Assembly (NCBI GenBank): GCA_903772945.1
Contig: CAICTM010001392.1
Coordinates: 1 to 30,177 of the forward strand
Length of the DNA stretch: 30,177 nucleotides
Direction of reading: 5' to 3'
Source of the DNA: Seminavis robusta
Taxonomy: Eukaryota; Bacillariophyta; Bacillariophyceae; Naviculales; Naviculaceae
Below, in pieces: positions 1-9,149 of the stretch (the first letter of the stretch is position 1; the number at the start of each line of letters is the position of its first letter). Below the pieces are notes generated by a model. It was not told where the DNA came from, did no database searches, and saw only the letters and a program-made list of their open reading frames with translations. The translations under genes and the position numbers were made by a program.

Positions 1-574
1 AGCGATGTCCGTAATATCAAGGTAGGAGCCACCGGCCAAGTATCTAATCGTACAGTAGAGGCACAGTTCGGAATGATGGAACCACCCCTTCGCACGGCTT
101 GGGTCTCATTTACAAGCAGGTCGTCGACTACGAATGAAAGCAACTTGTCAAAGCTCTCTTTGCGCATCCGGAGTCGTCTAGCAAAGGTGGTACGTTTCTG
201 ATGTTTCTGGCAATACCGATCCCAATGCAACCGTTGTTCAAAAATGGACGGATTTCTGGGTTCGCCTGGTAGACACAGTAGAAGACCAACCATAAGAATC
301 GATAGTTGCAGAAGCAACGCCACATTTTGTTCGCATTCCTCATCATTGAAGTCCATTACGGCAGAGTAACTACACGACAACGACGGTGCTAGCAACAACG
401 TGGTAGAGTTACTGTGTTCTCACTTTTACTATGATACTACCTCTCGCTTTTCGAATTTTCGAGCGATTGACCTTTTCGATTTTCGAAACCGCTAGAGTTG
501 GGGTTGGGGATTTGTGGGATTTTACCTGACTGAGTTCGGCTTACTCGAGCGTTTTGATTGGTCCTACGCGAATT
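1..574. other. Decayed sequence, no intact gene
   Basis: No intact gene is visible here. On the plus strand at about 110-300, short protein-like stretches occur in different frames (for example QLVKALFAHPESSS near 150-190 and VVQKWTDFWVRLVDTVEDQP near 238-298), separated by stops and frame changes. This is what a degraded coding sequence looks like, but I cannot name the family. Positions 440-490 contain several TTTTCGA/TCGAAAA words. Nothing else stands out. Confidence 0.3.
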
Positions 575-654
575 CTTTTTTCTCATTAATTTTGTACGGC
601 GAATTGAGAATGCAAAATTGCAGATACGCCGTACCAAAATTAATGAGAAAAAAG
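575..654. repeat. Long inverted repeat (hairpin)
   Basis: The left arm at 575-601 (CTTTTTTCTCATTAATTTTG then TACGGCG) is the reverse complement of the right arm at 627-654, with one extra base in the right arm. The loop is about 25 bases. A near-perfect 27-28 bp stem is far beyond chance. It could be a small foldback element, a remnant of a MITE, or a transcribed hairpin. It lies 70 bp upstream of the MAPEG pseudogene start. Confidence 0.8.
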
Positions 655-722
655 AGGGAAAGCCAGCCGACTTTAACAGTTATCTTGATTTCGCGTATGC
701 ACGGAGGAAAAAAGAGGTCAAA

Positions 723-1398
723 ATGACTGGTTAGGAACGATCCTCAAGCTCAAAGAAGAAAAAGGAACCTGCCTCTTCAGTTAGTCAGGTCGAAACCATT
801 GTCTTGGATATGAAATCATCTCATGGCGCCGTGGTCGGCTTTGGTTTGTGGACGGCCGGTCACATTGGAACCATTCTTGGTTACCGCACCGTTTTGATCA
901 AAAGCTTCTCCCAATGGTTTTGGCCCTAGTCGAGCCGACAGTCCCGATACGTGCATTGGCCGTGTGGGCCGGTCCCATGCCAACTGTACAGAGAAGTTTC
1001 CCTTGTTCTTGGCCACCGTGGTGCTCAACACAATCACAGGTGGCCCTAACATTGCCGCTCTAGCATGGTACTATGTGTACGCCAGGATGGGCCAAAGTAT
1101 CAGTCGCTGCCTTGGTGAAACAGGCCTCAATACGACCATTCGATTCCTGTGCTTTGGAACACAATTTGGGTTGCTTGGTAAGATGCTCTACAAGACCATC
1201 AAAGAGTTGGAAAGACCGTGCCCTTTCTGGCGACAGGTGCATGCTGAAGTAGATGTACCCCACCACAGACCACGATACTCCACAGCCTCACATACCGGTA
1301 CCTCTATGCAGCAACGGGATCGAGTAGTCCATGGACATGACCAGGAAGGCCGAAGGCGATGCTTGAAGTGGCAACTTCCTTGGATGCGTTGTAAATAA
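723..1398 (+). pseudogene. MAPEG-family membrane protein, broken by a stop and a frameshift
   Basis: A frame beginning ATG ACT GGT at 723 meets TAG at 732, then continues in the same frame through a Lys/Ser-rich stretch to a hydrophobic segment (about 825-890, AVVGFGLWTAGHIGTILGY). It is lost at TAG 927. The continuation lies in the next frame from 901: ASPNG..., then RVGRSHANCTEKFPLFLA at about 961, then two further hydrophobic stretches to about 1200, ending at a stop at 1396. The R-x-x-RxHxNxxExxPxFL block is the signature of MAPEG proteins (microsomal glutathione transferase, leukotriene C4 synthase and relatives), which are small four-helix membrane proteins. Removing one A from the AAAA run at 900-903 would join the two frames. 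The tail after about 1215 is not MAPEG-like. A sequencing error could explain the frameshift but not also the early TAG, so pseudogene is the simplest reading. A downstream start at ATG 810 would avoid the first stop only. Confidence 0.6.
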
Positions 1399-1489
1399 TC
1401 AAATGCCGCCAACACGGGGAAGTTCTTAGTTCTTTTTCTAAATACCGTATTCAACTCGATGAAGTGGAGGAACCAATGGTAGAACCAGC

Positions 1490-1866
1490 CAGCGGCCGAG
1501 GCGCCTGGGGGGTGCCTCAAAACAGCTCATCTTTTCCTGTCTTCACAGATTATATCCCCAACCACCGGATTTTCGGATTTTCTTGTGATCGCCGAAAGCT
1601 GAAAAGCATTCTGAAGCGGTCGAAGGTGGTAAAGAGCGGTCGAAAGTGGTATATAGCGGTCGAAGTCGGTAAATAAAGCCAAATAAGACGGTAAAAGAGG
1701 TGGTAGAAGGCGGTCAAAAGCGGTCGAAGATGGTTGAGAGTGATCACAGACATATGGAGATGGTTTCGGGGTTGAGCAGGGCCTCAGGAAGGTGGGAAAA
1801 GCTAATTGAGGGAAGACACGTCAATGCAAGTTGGTTTGAGGCACCCCCCTGCCTTCCGGTCTGGAG
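1490..1866. mobile_element. MITE-like segment with inverted ends
   Basis: GGGGGGTGCCTCAAA at 1507-1521 has an exact reverse complement at 1835-1849. Similarity continues weakly outward on both sides (CCAG...CCG about 1490-1506 against the complement of about 1850-1866). The roughly 340-bp interior holds the 20-bp tandem repeat and no convincing gene. Small size, terminal inverted repeats and lack of coding capacity fit a MITE. I see no clear target-site duplication, so the class is not set. Confidence 0.4.
1615..1742 (+). repeat. 20-bp tandem repeat
   Basis: Three units with exact 20-bp spacing lie at 1615-1634, 1635-1654 and 1655-1674, each of the form AGCGGTCGAA-R-GTGGTAWAK. Degenerate units (GGTCAAAAGCGGTCGAAGATGGT and similar) continue to about 1742. 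A 20-bp period is not a multiple of three, so this is not a protein repeat. It lies inside the MITE-like inverted repeat. Confidence 0.85.
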
Positions 1867-1964
1867 ATGGCAGAACCGCGTGCAAAGAGACGACAATTCA
1901 CAACAATGGGGAGCATTTCGATTAGTGACAGTGCAACCGTGTCGGTCGACAAGGCGCAAGGCAG

Positions 1965-2297
1965 CTATTGTTGCTGCTCGGAAAATTGCAGAGCACCCTG
2001 ACGACGAGGGCGATGACGCGATGACACGACGAGGACGACCAGTGGCCACAACACAACGACGGAGGTACACTGTAGCTTTGCATCTTTTGGCATGGAGATT
2101 TTCTCAATCAACAGTTGAATCTCTGCTGCCTGCTCTACAGTATCTTCTTCGCAATGACCTGAATCATTCCTTTCATTCGACGAGGCGTCTCCTGCAATGT
2201 TGGCGTATGGCGGAGCTAGCTCTTACTCTTGTAGTGTGCCTGGAACTGTTTTCGTGGATAAAAAGATACGCCCAGTTGACCTGAGCCTTATATATAG
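1965..2297 (-). other. Possible small minus-strand gene with TATA box
   Basis: On the minus strand a TATATAAGG box (plus 2286-2297) is followed by an open frame from about 2222 to the stop at 1965. Its C-terminal part starts at ATG 2093 and would encode 42 aa with one hydrophobic stretch (VVVLWPLVVLVVSS) followed by RHRPRRQG. The upstream part of the frame is acidic and helix-like (EEDTVEQAAEIQLLIEKI) but has no ATG, and earlier out-of-frame ATGs precede 2093. A 194-aa plus-strand frame overlaps it and looks less protein-like. This is weak evidence for a small single-pass membrane protein or a gene fragment. Confidence 0.2.
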
Positions 2298-2821
2298 TGG
2301 AATCATTACGGGCCACACGACTCGACTGATCGATCAAATCGTCACACGACTGAATCTTCAGGGTCACTCCGCAACTCCGGCAGCCTTGCTCCGCTCCGCA
2401 CTCACAGCTCGCTCCGCAGCATCGAACACGGCATCAAACACCACCTAAAAGAGCAACCAAGCCAACAACACACAACCACCGTCTAGCTACCATCAAGACT
2501 ACTCTGGGAGGCCCAGGAAGTGTGTTGTTGGGTAGTATAGAGCATGAAATCAGTGCTCATCAGTGGCTCAGTCTCGTCTCGTCACATGTCGTTTTCCATC
2601 TGGCAGAATCCGTCATCCCAACATCTGGCAGAATCTGTCAGGTGAAAAATGGGATGTCACCATGATGAGCTCACTTTTTTGTTCAACCGGATTGCTAGAG
2701 TTGCATACCCAACCGAACAAGGAAGACTTTCGCGATTGTTGATAAGCCTAGGCCAGATCAACCCCCCTACTTTCAATTACCTTTTCTACCAATCTTCTAT
2801 TCAATACCTATCAATTGCAAA
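2298..2821. other. Intergenic region with 19-bp direct repeat
   Basis: CATCTGGCAGAATCYGTCA occurs at 2597-2615 and again at 2622-2640 (25-bp spacing, one mismatch), about 200 bp upstream of the next gene. The sequence just before ATG 2822 is pyrimidine- and A-rich, as expected of a 5'UTR. The repeat pair could be paired protein-binding sites in the promoter, but nothing in the sequence identifies the binding protein. Confidence 0.4.
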
Positions 2822-4600
2822 ATGAAGTTCTCTTCTTCTATCATCAAGCTGCTCTCGTGGTCATGGACCACCGACAACAACAACAGCAACACCAAGAAGA
2901 CCCCCGTTCTCCAGGTCACCAAGGAGATGACGGGCAACAACAACAAGGATGTTCCTGTGACAGAGGAAGTCCCAACGTTCCAACTGGATGAGTTGGACAA
3001 GTCGGTCGTCGAAACAGCGGCACTGTTGCACAACTATGGAACGAATCCTGATGTGGAGTTCCAGCAGCACGGTCGCTACCTAGGTGCCTACGACCTTTCC
3101 CTGGTTCCTTCGGATCAGCATGGTCACTACGGATACGACAAATACAACCAGCACCAGCCCAAGGGCTGTCGCATCAAACCCAGTCAATCAGCCAACACTC
3201 GCTGGAAGGCCCATTACGGTCAAGACACCGAACGGAGCAATGGAAACCGTTTATCCTTTGCTCCCGTCAACACTGTAGTGGGGTACTCTTCTGGCGAGGG
3301 CGAACAAGAAGAAAACAGCCGTGTCTATCGAGACATGAACAAACAAGTGCCACAGGCCCGACACGAATTCTGGCATGAAGCCCAACAACAATTCATTTCC
3401 GTCGGCACACCCACACCCCATGAACGTGTCTTGGATCTCGTGCAGTTGATTCAAGAGTACGGATACCAACAAGTGGCCAAATGGATCACCAACAACCAAT
3501 GGTTCCAAAGCGACAAAGCGTATCTAAAACAAGCCAAATTGTACATTCAAATTGATGCCGTGCATCAAGACCTCGAGGGACTTGTCAAATTCATCCAGGC
3601 GAAGAGAGGAAATGACAAGCAAGTCGCCCACTGGTTCATGGTCAACGAAAAGAACACTTACATGTTCGAACTCGCCATGTGCCACTTGCACCATGGAGGA
3701 ATTCAGCGCAACGCTGACGACGAAATTTGCACCTTGAATACGCGAGAACAGATTGCCAATCGACGATTTGTCTATCGCAAGGTCAAGGACGTCTGCATGG
3801 AAGATGCAACACCCGTAGTAGTAGAACAACAACCAACAACAACTAAAGACGTCGAGACCATAGAAACAGTCTCGACCGTCGACAACAACAATGTGGACAA
3901 CAAGATGGCATCCGATGCCACAATCACATGCGAAGCAGCGGTGGTTCCCACATGCACAGCAGTGGTCCCATACATTCAAAAGTGGCATGTGAAACACTTC
4001 AAGATCAGTGTGCATGGACAACAACCATTTGTATTGGAGATGCGAATGATGAATGGTGTGCTACTTGGAGTGGTACCCAACGACATTCTCGCAGCCTTGA
4101 TGAAGGATGGTGGAGACCTTGTCAAGGAATTGATGCGGCGGCACGAGACACTACAATTGGAGGCAGGCGTTGCCTCGGACGATATGGATTTCGAATTCGT
4201 GACTGGCCAAGTGGTAGCTGAAGAACCTCTGGTTGGGGTCGAGGAACAACAACAAGTTGATGCTGAAGAACCACAGGTCGACAACCGAGTCGATGAGGAG
4301 GAAAATGTGGACACAGCACGATCAACTTTGCGACGATCAAAGAGACGCATGGCGGCAATTGCATCTCAGAGAATCACAGAACAAATGAAGACAAAGCCAC
4401 GGCGGGTGGCAGTTGAACAACCTAGAATTAAACGTAGACGGGCGGCGGCCACCAAGAAAAAGTCGACAAAGCAAAAGGTGAAGGGCAAGAAGAAGAAAAC
4501 GACACAATCTGTGACGGACACACAGCAGCAAACAACAGTTCAGACAACAACTCTTTCTGGACGGCAAGTCAGAAAGCCTGACCGGTACATTCCAGTCTAG
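2822..4600 (+). CDS. Unrecognised 592-aa protein with basic C-terminal tail
   Basis: The frame is intact from ATG 2822 (context GCAAAATGA) to TAG 4598-4600, with no sign of introns. I do not recognise a family. Residues 15-50 are Asn/Thr-rich. Residues 84-135 contain an aromatic, His-rich block (GRYLGAYDLSLVP, then HGHYGYDKYNQHQPKG). Residues 200-290 are mostly helical and look folded (LDLVQLIQEYGYQQVAKWI...). Residues 385-440 form a second compact block (WHVKHFKISVHGQQPFVLEMR). Residues 440-500 are acidic. Residues 500-592 are strongly basic (LRRSKRRM, KPRR, IKRRR, KGKKKK), suggesting nuclear localisation or nucleic-acid binding by inference only. It ends SGRQVRKPDRYIPV, similar to the basic R-x-R-KP-x-RY linkers seen in some retroelement polyproteins, but no enzyme domain is present. 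A GTAAGT donor-like site follows the stop by about 10 bases. Confidence 0.7.
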   Translation: MKFSSSIIKLLSWSWTTDNNNSNTKKTPVLQVTKEMTGNNNKDVPVTEEVPTFQLDELDKSVVETAALLHNYGTNPDVEFQQHGRYLGAYDLSLVPSDQHGHYGYDKYNQHQPKGCRIKPSQSANTRWKAHYGQDTERSNGNRLSFAPVNTVVGYSSGEGEQEENSRVYRDMNKQVPQARHEFWHEAQQQFISVGTPTPHERVLDLVQLIQEYGYQQVAKWITNNQWFQSDKAYLKQAKLYIQIDAVHQDLEGLVKFIQAKRGNDKQVAHWFMVNEKNTYMFELAMCHLHHGGIQRNADDEICTLNTREQIANRRFVYRKVKDVCMEDATPVVVEQQPTTTKDVETIETVSTVDNNNVDNKMASDATITCEAAVVPTCTAVVPYIQKWHVKHFKISVHGQQPFVLEMRMMNGVLLGVVPNDILAALMKDGGDLVKELMRRHETLQLEAGVASDDMDFEFVTGQVVAEEPLVGVEEQQQVDAEEPQVDNRVDEEENVDTARSTLRRSKRRMAAIASQRITEQMKTKPRRVAVEQPRIKRRRAAATKKKSTKQKVKGKKKKTTQSVTDTQQQTTVQTTTLSGRQVRKPDRYIPV

Positions 4601-5275
4601 GACAACAGGTAAGTAAGGGGCGGTGGTGACGGATTGCGGGGACTACTAACACATGAATACAATACACAACGAGCAAGCATCTGGTGGGGTGCAGGGCTAT
4701 ATACAACAATTTTGCGGAGATGAATACAGTTGGTTCAATTGAAGGGTCACGTCGAAGGTAGCCAGGTTTGTGGTTCCTGTGCTAGGCAGCCTCTATTGCT
4801 GAGTGCTTGTCCGAACGTCCTCCACGCGACGAAAGTCCAAAGTTAATACCTGTGACACCCGACAACCAACCTCTATCATTGTTGATGCTACAATCTCAAA
4901 TACATCCTTACATAAACATAGCACAATAACACATAGTAGAGAATCTTTACAAGAACAAAAATCAGGTCTTCATTCTTTATAGTAGTTGTAGTAGCTAGTG
5001 GTAGTTCATCCATTGTGGGGCAAGCTCTGGCATGTGCTGGAACCAGGTACCGGTAAGTGGTCGTCGTGACCATGTGCGAAGAGGTCACTCCATGGGCTGT
5101 GGGTGGAGGCGACTCGTCACTCACTTCGGGGGGTGCCACAATTACAGGCACTAGTACATGTCTGTACCGGTAAGGTACCTGGTACATCGTATTGGGTAAA
5201 GCTGGTAAAGCTAGCTATTGGGAACTTAGTGGACGTACGGTGGCAATGACCTTTCACAATCTGTTGCTGTAGCTA
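4601..5275. other. Intergenic region between convergent genes
   Basis: This is the shared 3' flank of the 592-aa gene and the histidine kinase. It holds two TACCGGTA palindromes (5048-5055, 5165-5172), each near GGTACC sequences. A 99-aa minus-strand frame at 4888-5187 runs through these palindromes and has a low-complexity, Tyr/Val-rich translation. I do not consider it a gene. No RNA gene is visible. Confidence 0.5.
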
Positions 5276-7664
5276 CTACGCTCGGTACCCCGTGAATTGT
5301 GCAAGGATCTCTTTCAGCTTGTCGCGTTTGAGCGGTTTGCCATAAAAGCCGTCGAACCCGATTCCGTCGGCTTCCTCTCTTGTCCTTTCGTTGTCGTCCC
5401 CAGTGAGCGCAATGACCGGTGTGGTAATCTCAAGCTTTCCCTTGATGATCCTGGTTGCTTCCAGGCCATCCATGACTGCAACATTGGAAGAAACGTTAGT
5501 GTGTGTGCATGATTCGAGTCAACCATCATTGGCTGTCGGAAATGTGCGTACCTGGCATTCTCAGATCCATAATGATGAGATCGTAGGTCCCCGGTGTGGT
5601 CTCCTGCAGCAACTCCACTGCCAGCTTGCCATTCTCCACCCATTTGGTAGCACACTTTTCGACGGACAAGGTTCGACACAACATTTTGGCACAAGTTTTG
5701 TTGTCTTCTACTACCAGAATGGATGGCGGCTCTTGGCATTTGACACCCTGGGATGCCAGGCAGGATACTGGAGGAGTGATACTAATGTCGCAAGGTTTTG
5801 GGTCCTCATGTTCAAACGTAAGATGCGAATTGTCCTTTCTTGCAGGGTCGTCGCGTCCATTCACCATGGATGGTTCCGTGAGGATTGTTGCTGTTGTCGT
5901 CGCCGTCGTTGCTGTCGTCCAAGGAAGAGATCGTAGACGAGACGACGATGATCGCGTAATGACAACTCGTTCGCTGGGCAGTTCCTCCTTTTTGTTGTTG
6001 GCCAACAATATGCCAGTATTGTGCGACACGGTGTAGGGCAGCGAAAAGGAAAACCGCGTTCCTTCTCCCATGCGCGAAGTGCACTGCAATTCCCCTCCCA
6101 ATGACTGCACGAGATGATATGTCAATGACAATCCAATCCCCATGCCATTTTTCTGATGCGACGCAATACTCTGTTCAATGCGTTCGCGCAACGTCGTGGC
6201 CATGACGAGACAGTTGGTATCATCGGGCAGCAGTTCTTGATGATAGCGTTGAAAAATGACGGGCAAGTCGCCGTCTCCTTGGTCGGGCAGTAGTTCCAGT
6301 CCAGGTCCGGTATCCGTGACGGCAAATGTAAGGCGGGGTGTGTATCCAATCTCCAAAACGACACGGCCCCGTTGTGTCACGTGAAGGGCATTGTTCAAGA
6401 GATGTTTCAAGATTCTCGTGAGCACGGTGGGGTCGGTCACAGCCATGCTGGGTCCTTTCTTGTCATTGGCGGATTGTCGCAGCTCGAGCGCAATTTCGAC
6501 ATTTGTATTGTTGTGGTTGTGAGGGTCGTCTGCCACTTGCTGTAGTACATCTCTCCCCAACTGTTCCAGCGACACAATCTCGGGATGCATGTGCAGGACG
6601 CCACCTTGATCAAACTTGGCCAAATCGGCGACATCATCGAGTAATGCGACACTTTGATGTATTTGTTCATTGGCCATGTGTACCATTTCCATGCAGTCTT
6701 GCATCGTTGTCGTTGTAGTATTAGATTGTTGCTGTTGCTGTTGCTGTTGCTGTTGTTGTAGATACACTCCAATGGCATCGACCATGGTTTGTGTGACATG
6801 CAAGGGAGTGCGCAAATGATGAATGGATCGTGCCATGAAATTGTCGAGCATTTGGAGACTGCGTTTGGTTTCTTCGAGCAGCAGACTGGCACGGGCTTCT
6901 TTGATTTTACGAGCCGTATCGTCTCGTACAAAGCATCGCGTATGACAAAATGAGCCATCCTTCTCGTAGCGGACATTGGAATCAATGAGTAAATGCATGA
7001 CTTCGCCCTGTTTGGTCAAGAATCGTGCGGGGACATCCTTGACGTAGCCTTTGGAAGGGTCTCCCAATTGTTGGAAAATCTCTCGAAAGAGTGGCAATTC
7101 CTCGGGATGACAAAAGTCGGTAATGGTATGTCCGATAAACTCTTCTTCCGTGTATCCAAAAGCCCGTAGTTCCGTCTGGTTGGCCCATAGAATCTTGCCT
7201 TCACTGGTCAACCAATGCAGTGCAATGGGCGCATTCTCGAAAAAGTCAATCCATTCGGCATCTTGTTCTCGTTGATGCACATCTTGATCCGAGGAACAGT
7301 AATCGCCCAACAAGACCAATTCGCCTTCCGTATTATTGTATCGCAGGAACCAATCAAAGAACCGACGCAGTGGGAATCCACTACTGCCACCCGCCAAGGT
7401 TACCATTTCAATGTTCCTCACGCGGATGCGACCACTACTACTACTATTGGCAGCATCCAATGCCGACTGCATGGCACTGCGAAAGCGATCCCGCGAATCC
7501 TCCGTGGCCGCCATGGAAAAGTCCGAATCTTGAAACTTGTACAGTGGACCCATGTGTTCTTGAAACAAGTCGTTGACGGCCAATGGTTGCAATGTGGTCG
7601 GATCCAAAGACACCATGCATAGCGGGAGATTGGAGAGAGTCTCGGCTCTCATAATGGCGCCCAT
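5276..7664 (-). CDS. Soluble PAS hybrid sensor histidine kinase (two exons)
   Basis: The exons are 7664-5552 and 5475-5276, joining to about 770 aa. Domains in order: an N-terminal PAS-like region (about 10-125); a clear PAS domain (about 136-255, FFENAPIALHWLTSEGKILWAN, then GYTEEEFIGHTITDF); a HisKA region with phosphoacceptor His282 in SIHHLRTPL; a Gln run (303-313); and an HATPase_c domain with N box LLNNA (Asn425), G1 DTGPGL (451-456) and G2 GMGIGL (507-512). A receiver follows (about 647-770), with acidic Glu653/Asp654, phosphoacceptor Asp700 in IIMDLRMP, Thr729 and Lys751 in YGKP. All catalytic landmarks are present, so autophosphorylation and internal phosphorelay are expected. The H-box Glu is replaced by His283. 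No membrane segment is seen, so the sensor is probably cytosolic; the signal is unknown. ATG 7664 is the first in frame; Met5 is an alternative. Confidence 0.88.
5476..5551 (-). other. 76-bp GT-AG intron in the receiver domain
   Basis: On the minus strand, ATG CCA G is followed by GTACGCACATTT and the intron ends TTCCAATGTTGCAG before TC ATG GAT GGC. Joining gives M-P-V-M-D-G, the conserved receiver sequence just after the phospho-Asp. Without removal the frame ends at a stop 8 codons into the intron. The restored domain match makes this splice assignment strong. Confidence 0.9.
6727..6760 (-). repeat. CAA/CAG trinucleotide repeat (poly-Gln)
   Basis: On the minus strand an alternating CAA/CAG run encodes 11 glutamines in the kinase, between the H-box helix and the second dimerisation helix. 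The mixed codons suggest it is moderately stable, but length polymorphism between strains is likely. It lengthens a loop in the HisKA hairpin rather than hitting a catalytic motif. Confidence 0.85.
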
Positions 7665-8164
7665 TACTGTATTGTGCTGTATTGTATGTATGCAAAGGAT
7701 GCTGATAGTAAAGGTAGGACTTGACTTCTTTTAGAAATGGAATTGACTGTGGCAGCTTGCAGGTTGTGGGGGTAGAATGGAATTCGATTGGGCGAGAGCG
7801 GAGTATCGGAGTTAGCGGACGAAGGCCTCTTTACAGCGTACTACGCTTCTACGGCCATTTTCCATGTGCTGTAGACCAAAACACGAGATGTGCGAATGAA
7901 TGAGTGTTCTTTTCACGGTAAGACTGGTGACGTCAAGAAATATTTATTAATTAAAATGTGTCGCACGACAGGAAGCCTTCTGACAAGCCAGCAGAAATAA
8001 TGAAGGCACCAAAGTTGAAAATTCCAGACACGGGGTGGCAGGGCCCTTACAGGTTTCGTCTTCCCAACCTCAGAATCGAGACCTCACGCAGCGCTCTTTC
8101 GACGAATAATGGACTGTGATGAACCCGAGTTTCCGTCGACGCAACGATTGATTCGACATCACAC
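7665..8164. promoter_or_regulatory. Divergent promoter region with CRE palindrome
   Basis: This 500-bp gap separates the kinase (minus) from the 2H-like gene (plus) and must hold both promoters. A perfect TGACGTCA lies at 7928-7935, near the middle, followed by an AT-rich TATTTATTAATTAAAA. TGACGTCA is the consensus bZIP/CREB site, and CO2/cAMP-responsive elements of this type are known from diatom carbonic anhydrase promoters. That it acts on either gene here is inference. Confidence 0.45.
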
Positions 8165-8554
8165 ATGTCAATGCCACCACCAGGCAGCAGCCGCAACCTT
8201 GGCAAAAACTACGCCCTGGCTTGGAACACCGGAGGAGGAACTCACATGACGCTTGTGTACCTCACGAATGTCAAACGTGGATACGAACAAAACCGCGTCA
8301 AGACCCTGGTCGAGGACTACTTGGATGCCAATGAGGTTCCCGAGCAACTCTTGTTGAGGGTCGGTGACATGACGACAAAACGCTGTGTATCAGTTTGCAA
8401 TCCAGAGATTGCAGCACTGCAAGTAGCGCTCCATGACTTTCTAAGGGAGAGGGGATTTGAAATGCGTCCTTTGAGGCCGCCCCATATCGATCTGCGAGGT
8501 CAATCCGATGTCATTTTGGACGAAACAGTGGGCACGCGGAATTGGAATTGGTAA
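8165..8554 (+). CDS. Small 2H-phosphoesterase-like protein (129 aa)
   Basis: The frame is intact from ATG 8165 to the TAA at 8552-8554; a second ATG lies two codons on. It carries two histidine motifs about 80 residues apart: His27 in GTHMTLVYL and His107 in RPPHIDLRG. The first fits the H-x-T/S signature of the 2H phosphoesterase superfamily (LigT, 2'-5' RNA ligase, cyclic phosphodiesterases), including the usual strand pattern HxTLxY. The second has Asp where Thr or Ser is expected, so activity is uncertain. At 129 aa it is shorter than typical members (about 180 aa), although the motif spacing is normal. Substrates of the family are 2'-5' or cyclic phosphodiester bonds in RNA or nucleotides. 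The superfamily assignment rests on motif pattern only. The gene is divergent from the histidine kinase. Confidence 0.55.
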   Translation: MSMPPPGSSRNLGKNYALAWNTGGGTHMTLVYLTNVKRGYEQNRVKTLVEDYLDANEVPEQLLLRVGDMTTKRCVSVCNPEIAALQVALHDFLRERGFEMRPLRPPHIDLRGQSDVILDETVGTRNWNW

Positions 8555-9149
8555 CCAAGCAAGCTGGTAGAAGAAACGCAGAACATGATAATGCAAACAC
8601 AAACAAGCAATGGATCCTACATAGAATGGCTGCATTTGCGTCCAACCGAGCACTTTCGAATGCATGCACTTTCCGTAGTTTCTCGCGTTGTGGTGCCAGT
8701 TGCAAAAGTTTTTTTCAAAAGAGAGCCAGTGCTGGTTCCTGCACGAGGCATAGGCAACAGGAACGCCCCCATCTGCGTATAGATCCAGGAGGTTCTAAAA
8801 TGTGGCCGTCATGTGCCTCAGACAAGCAAGGAATACAAACTGTGACAGTGACCAAGGCGTTGGTCAACCCAACTTCTATTCCCATGGCTGAATATTTCAG
8901 CCTAATGTTCCTGTGTAGCTACCCCACAAAATAGACCTTGACCATGCCTGTTGTGCCCGCTTTTGAGAGGCTGAGATATCACTCTCGACGAGCGACACAA
9001 TCGATTCCCAACTTCATCCCGCCACTTTCTAGCTAGCTAGCCCGTGGGAGAGACCGTGGCATTGACTTTGGCAAACTCTTCCTTTCGCATACTCTTGTAT
9101 TCCACTTTTCGTCCACTTCCCCGTGTCAACCAATAGGAATCCGGAGTAG
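8555..9149. other. Intergenic region between convergent genes
   Basis: This is the 3' flank of the 2H-like gene and of the phosphoesterase. It contains CTAGCTAGCTAG at about 9030-9041. Plus-strand frames at 8542-8934 and 8585-8782 overlap each other in different frames and have no recognisable motifs, so I leave them out. No RNA gene is visible. Confidence 0.5.
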
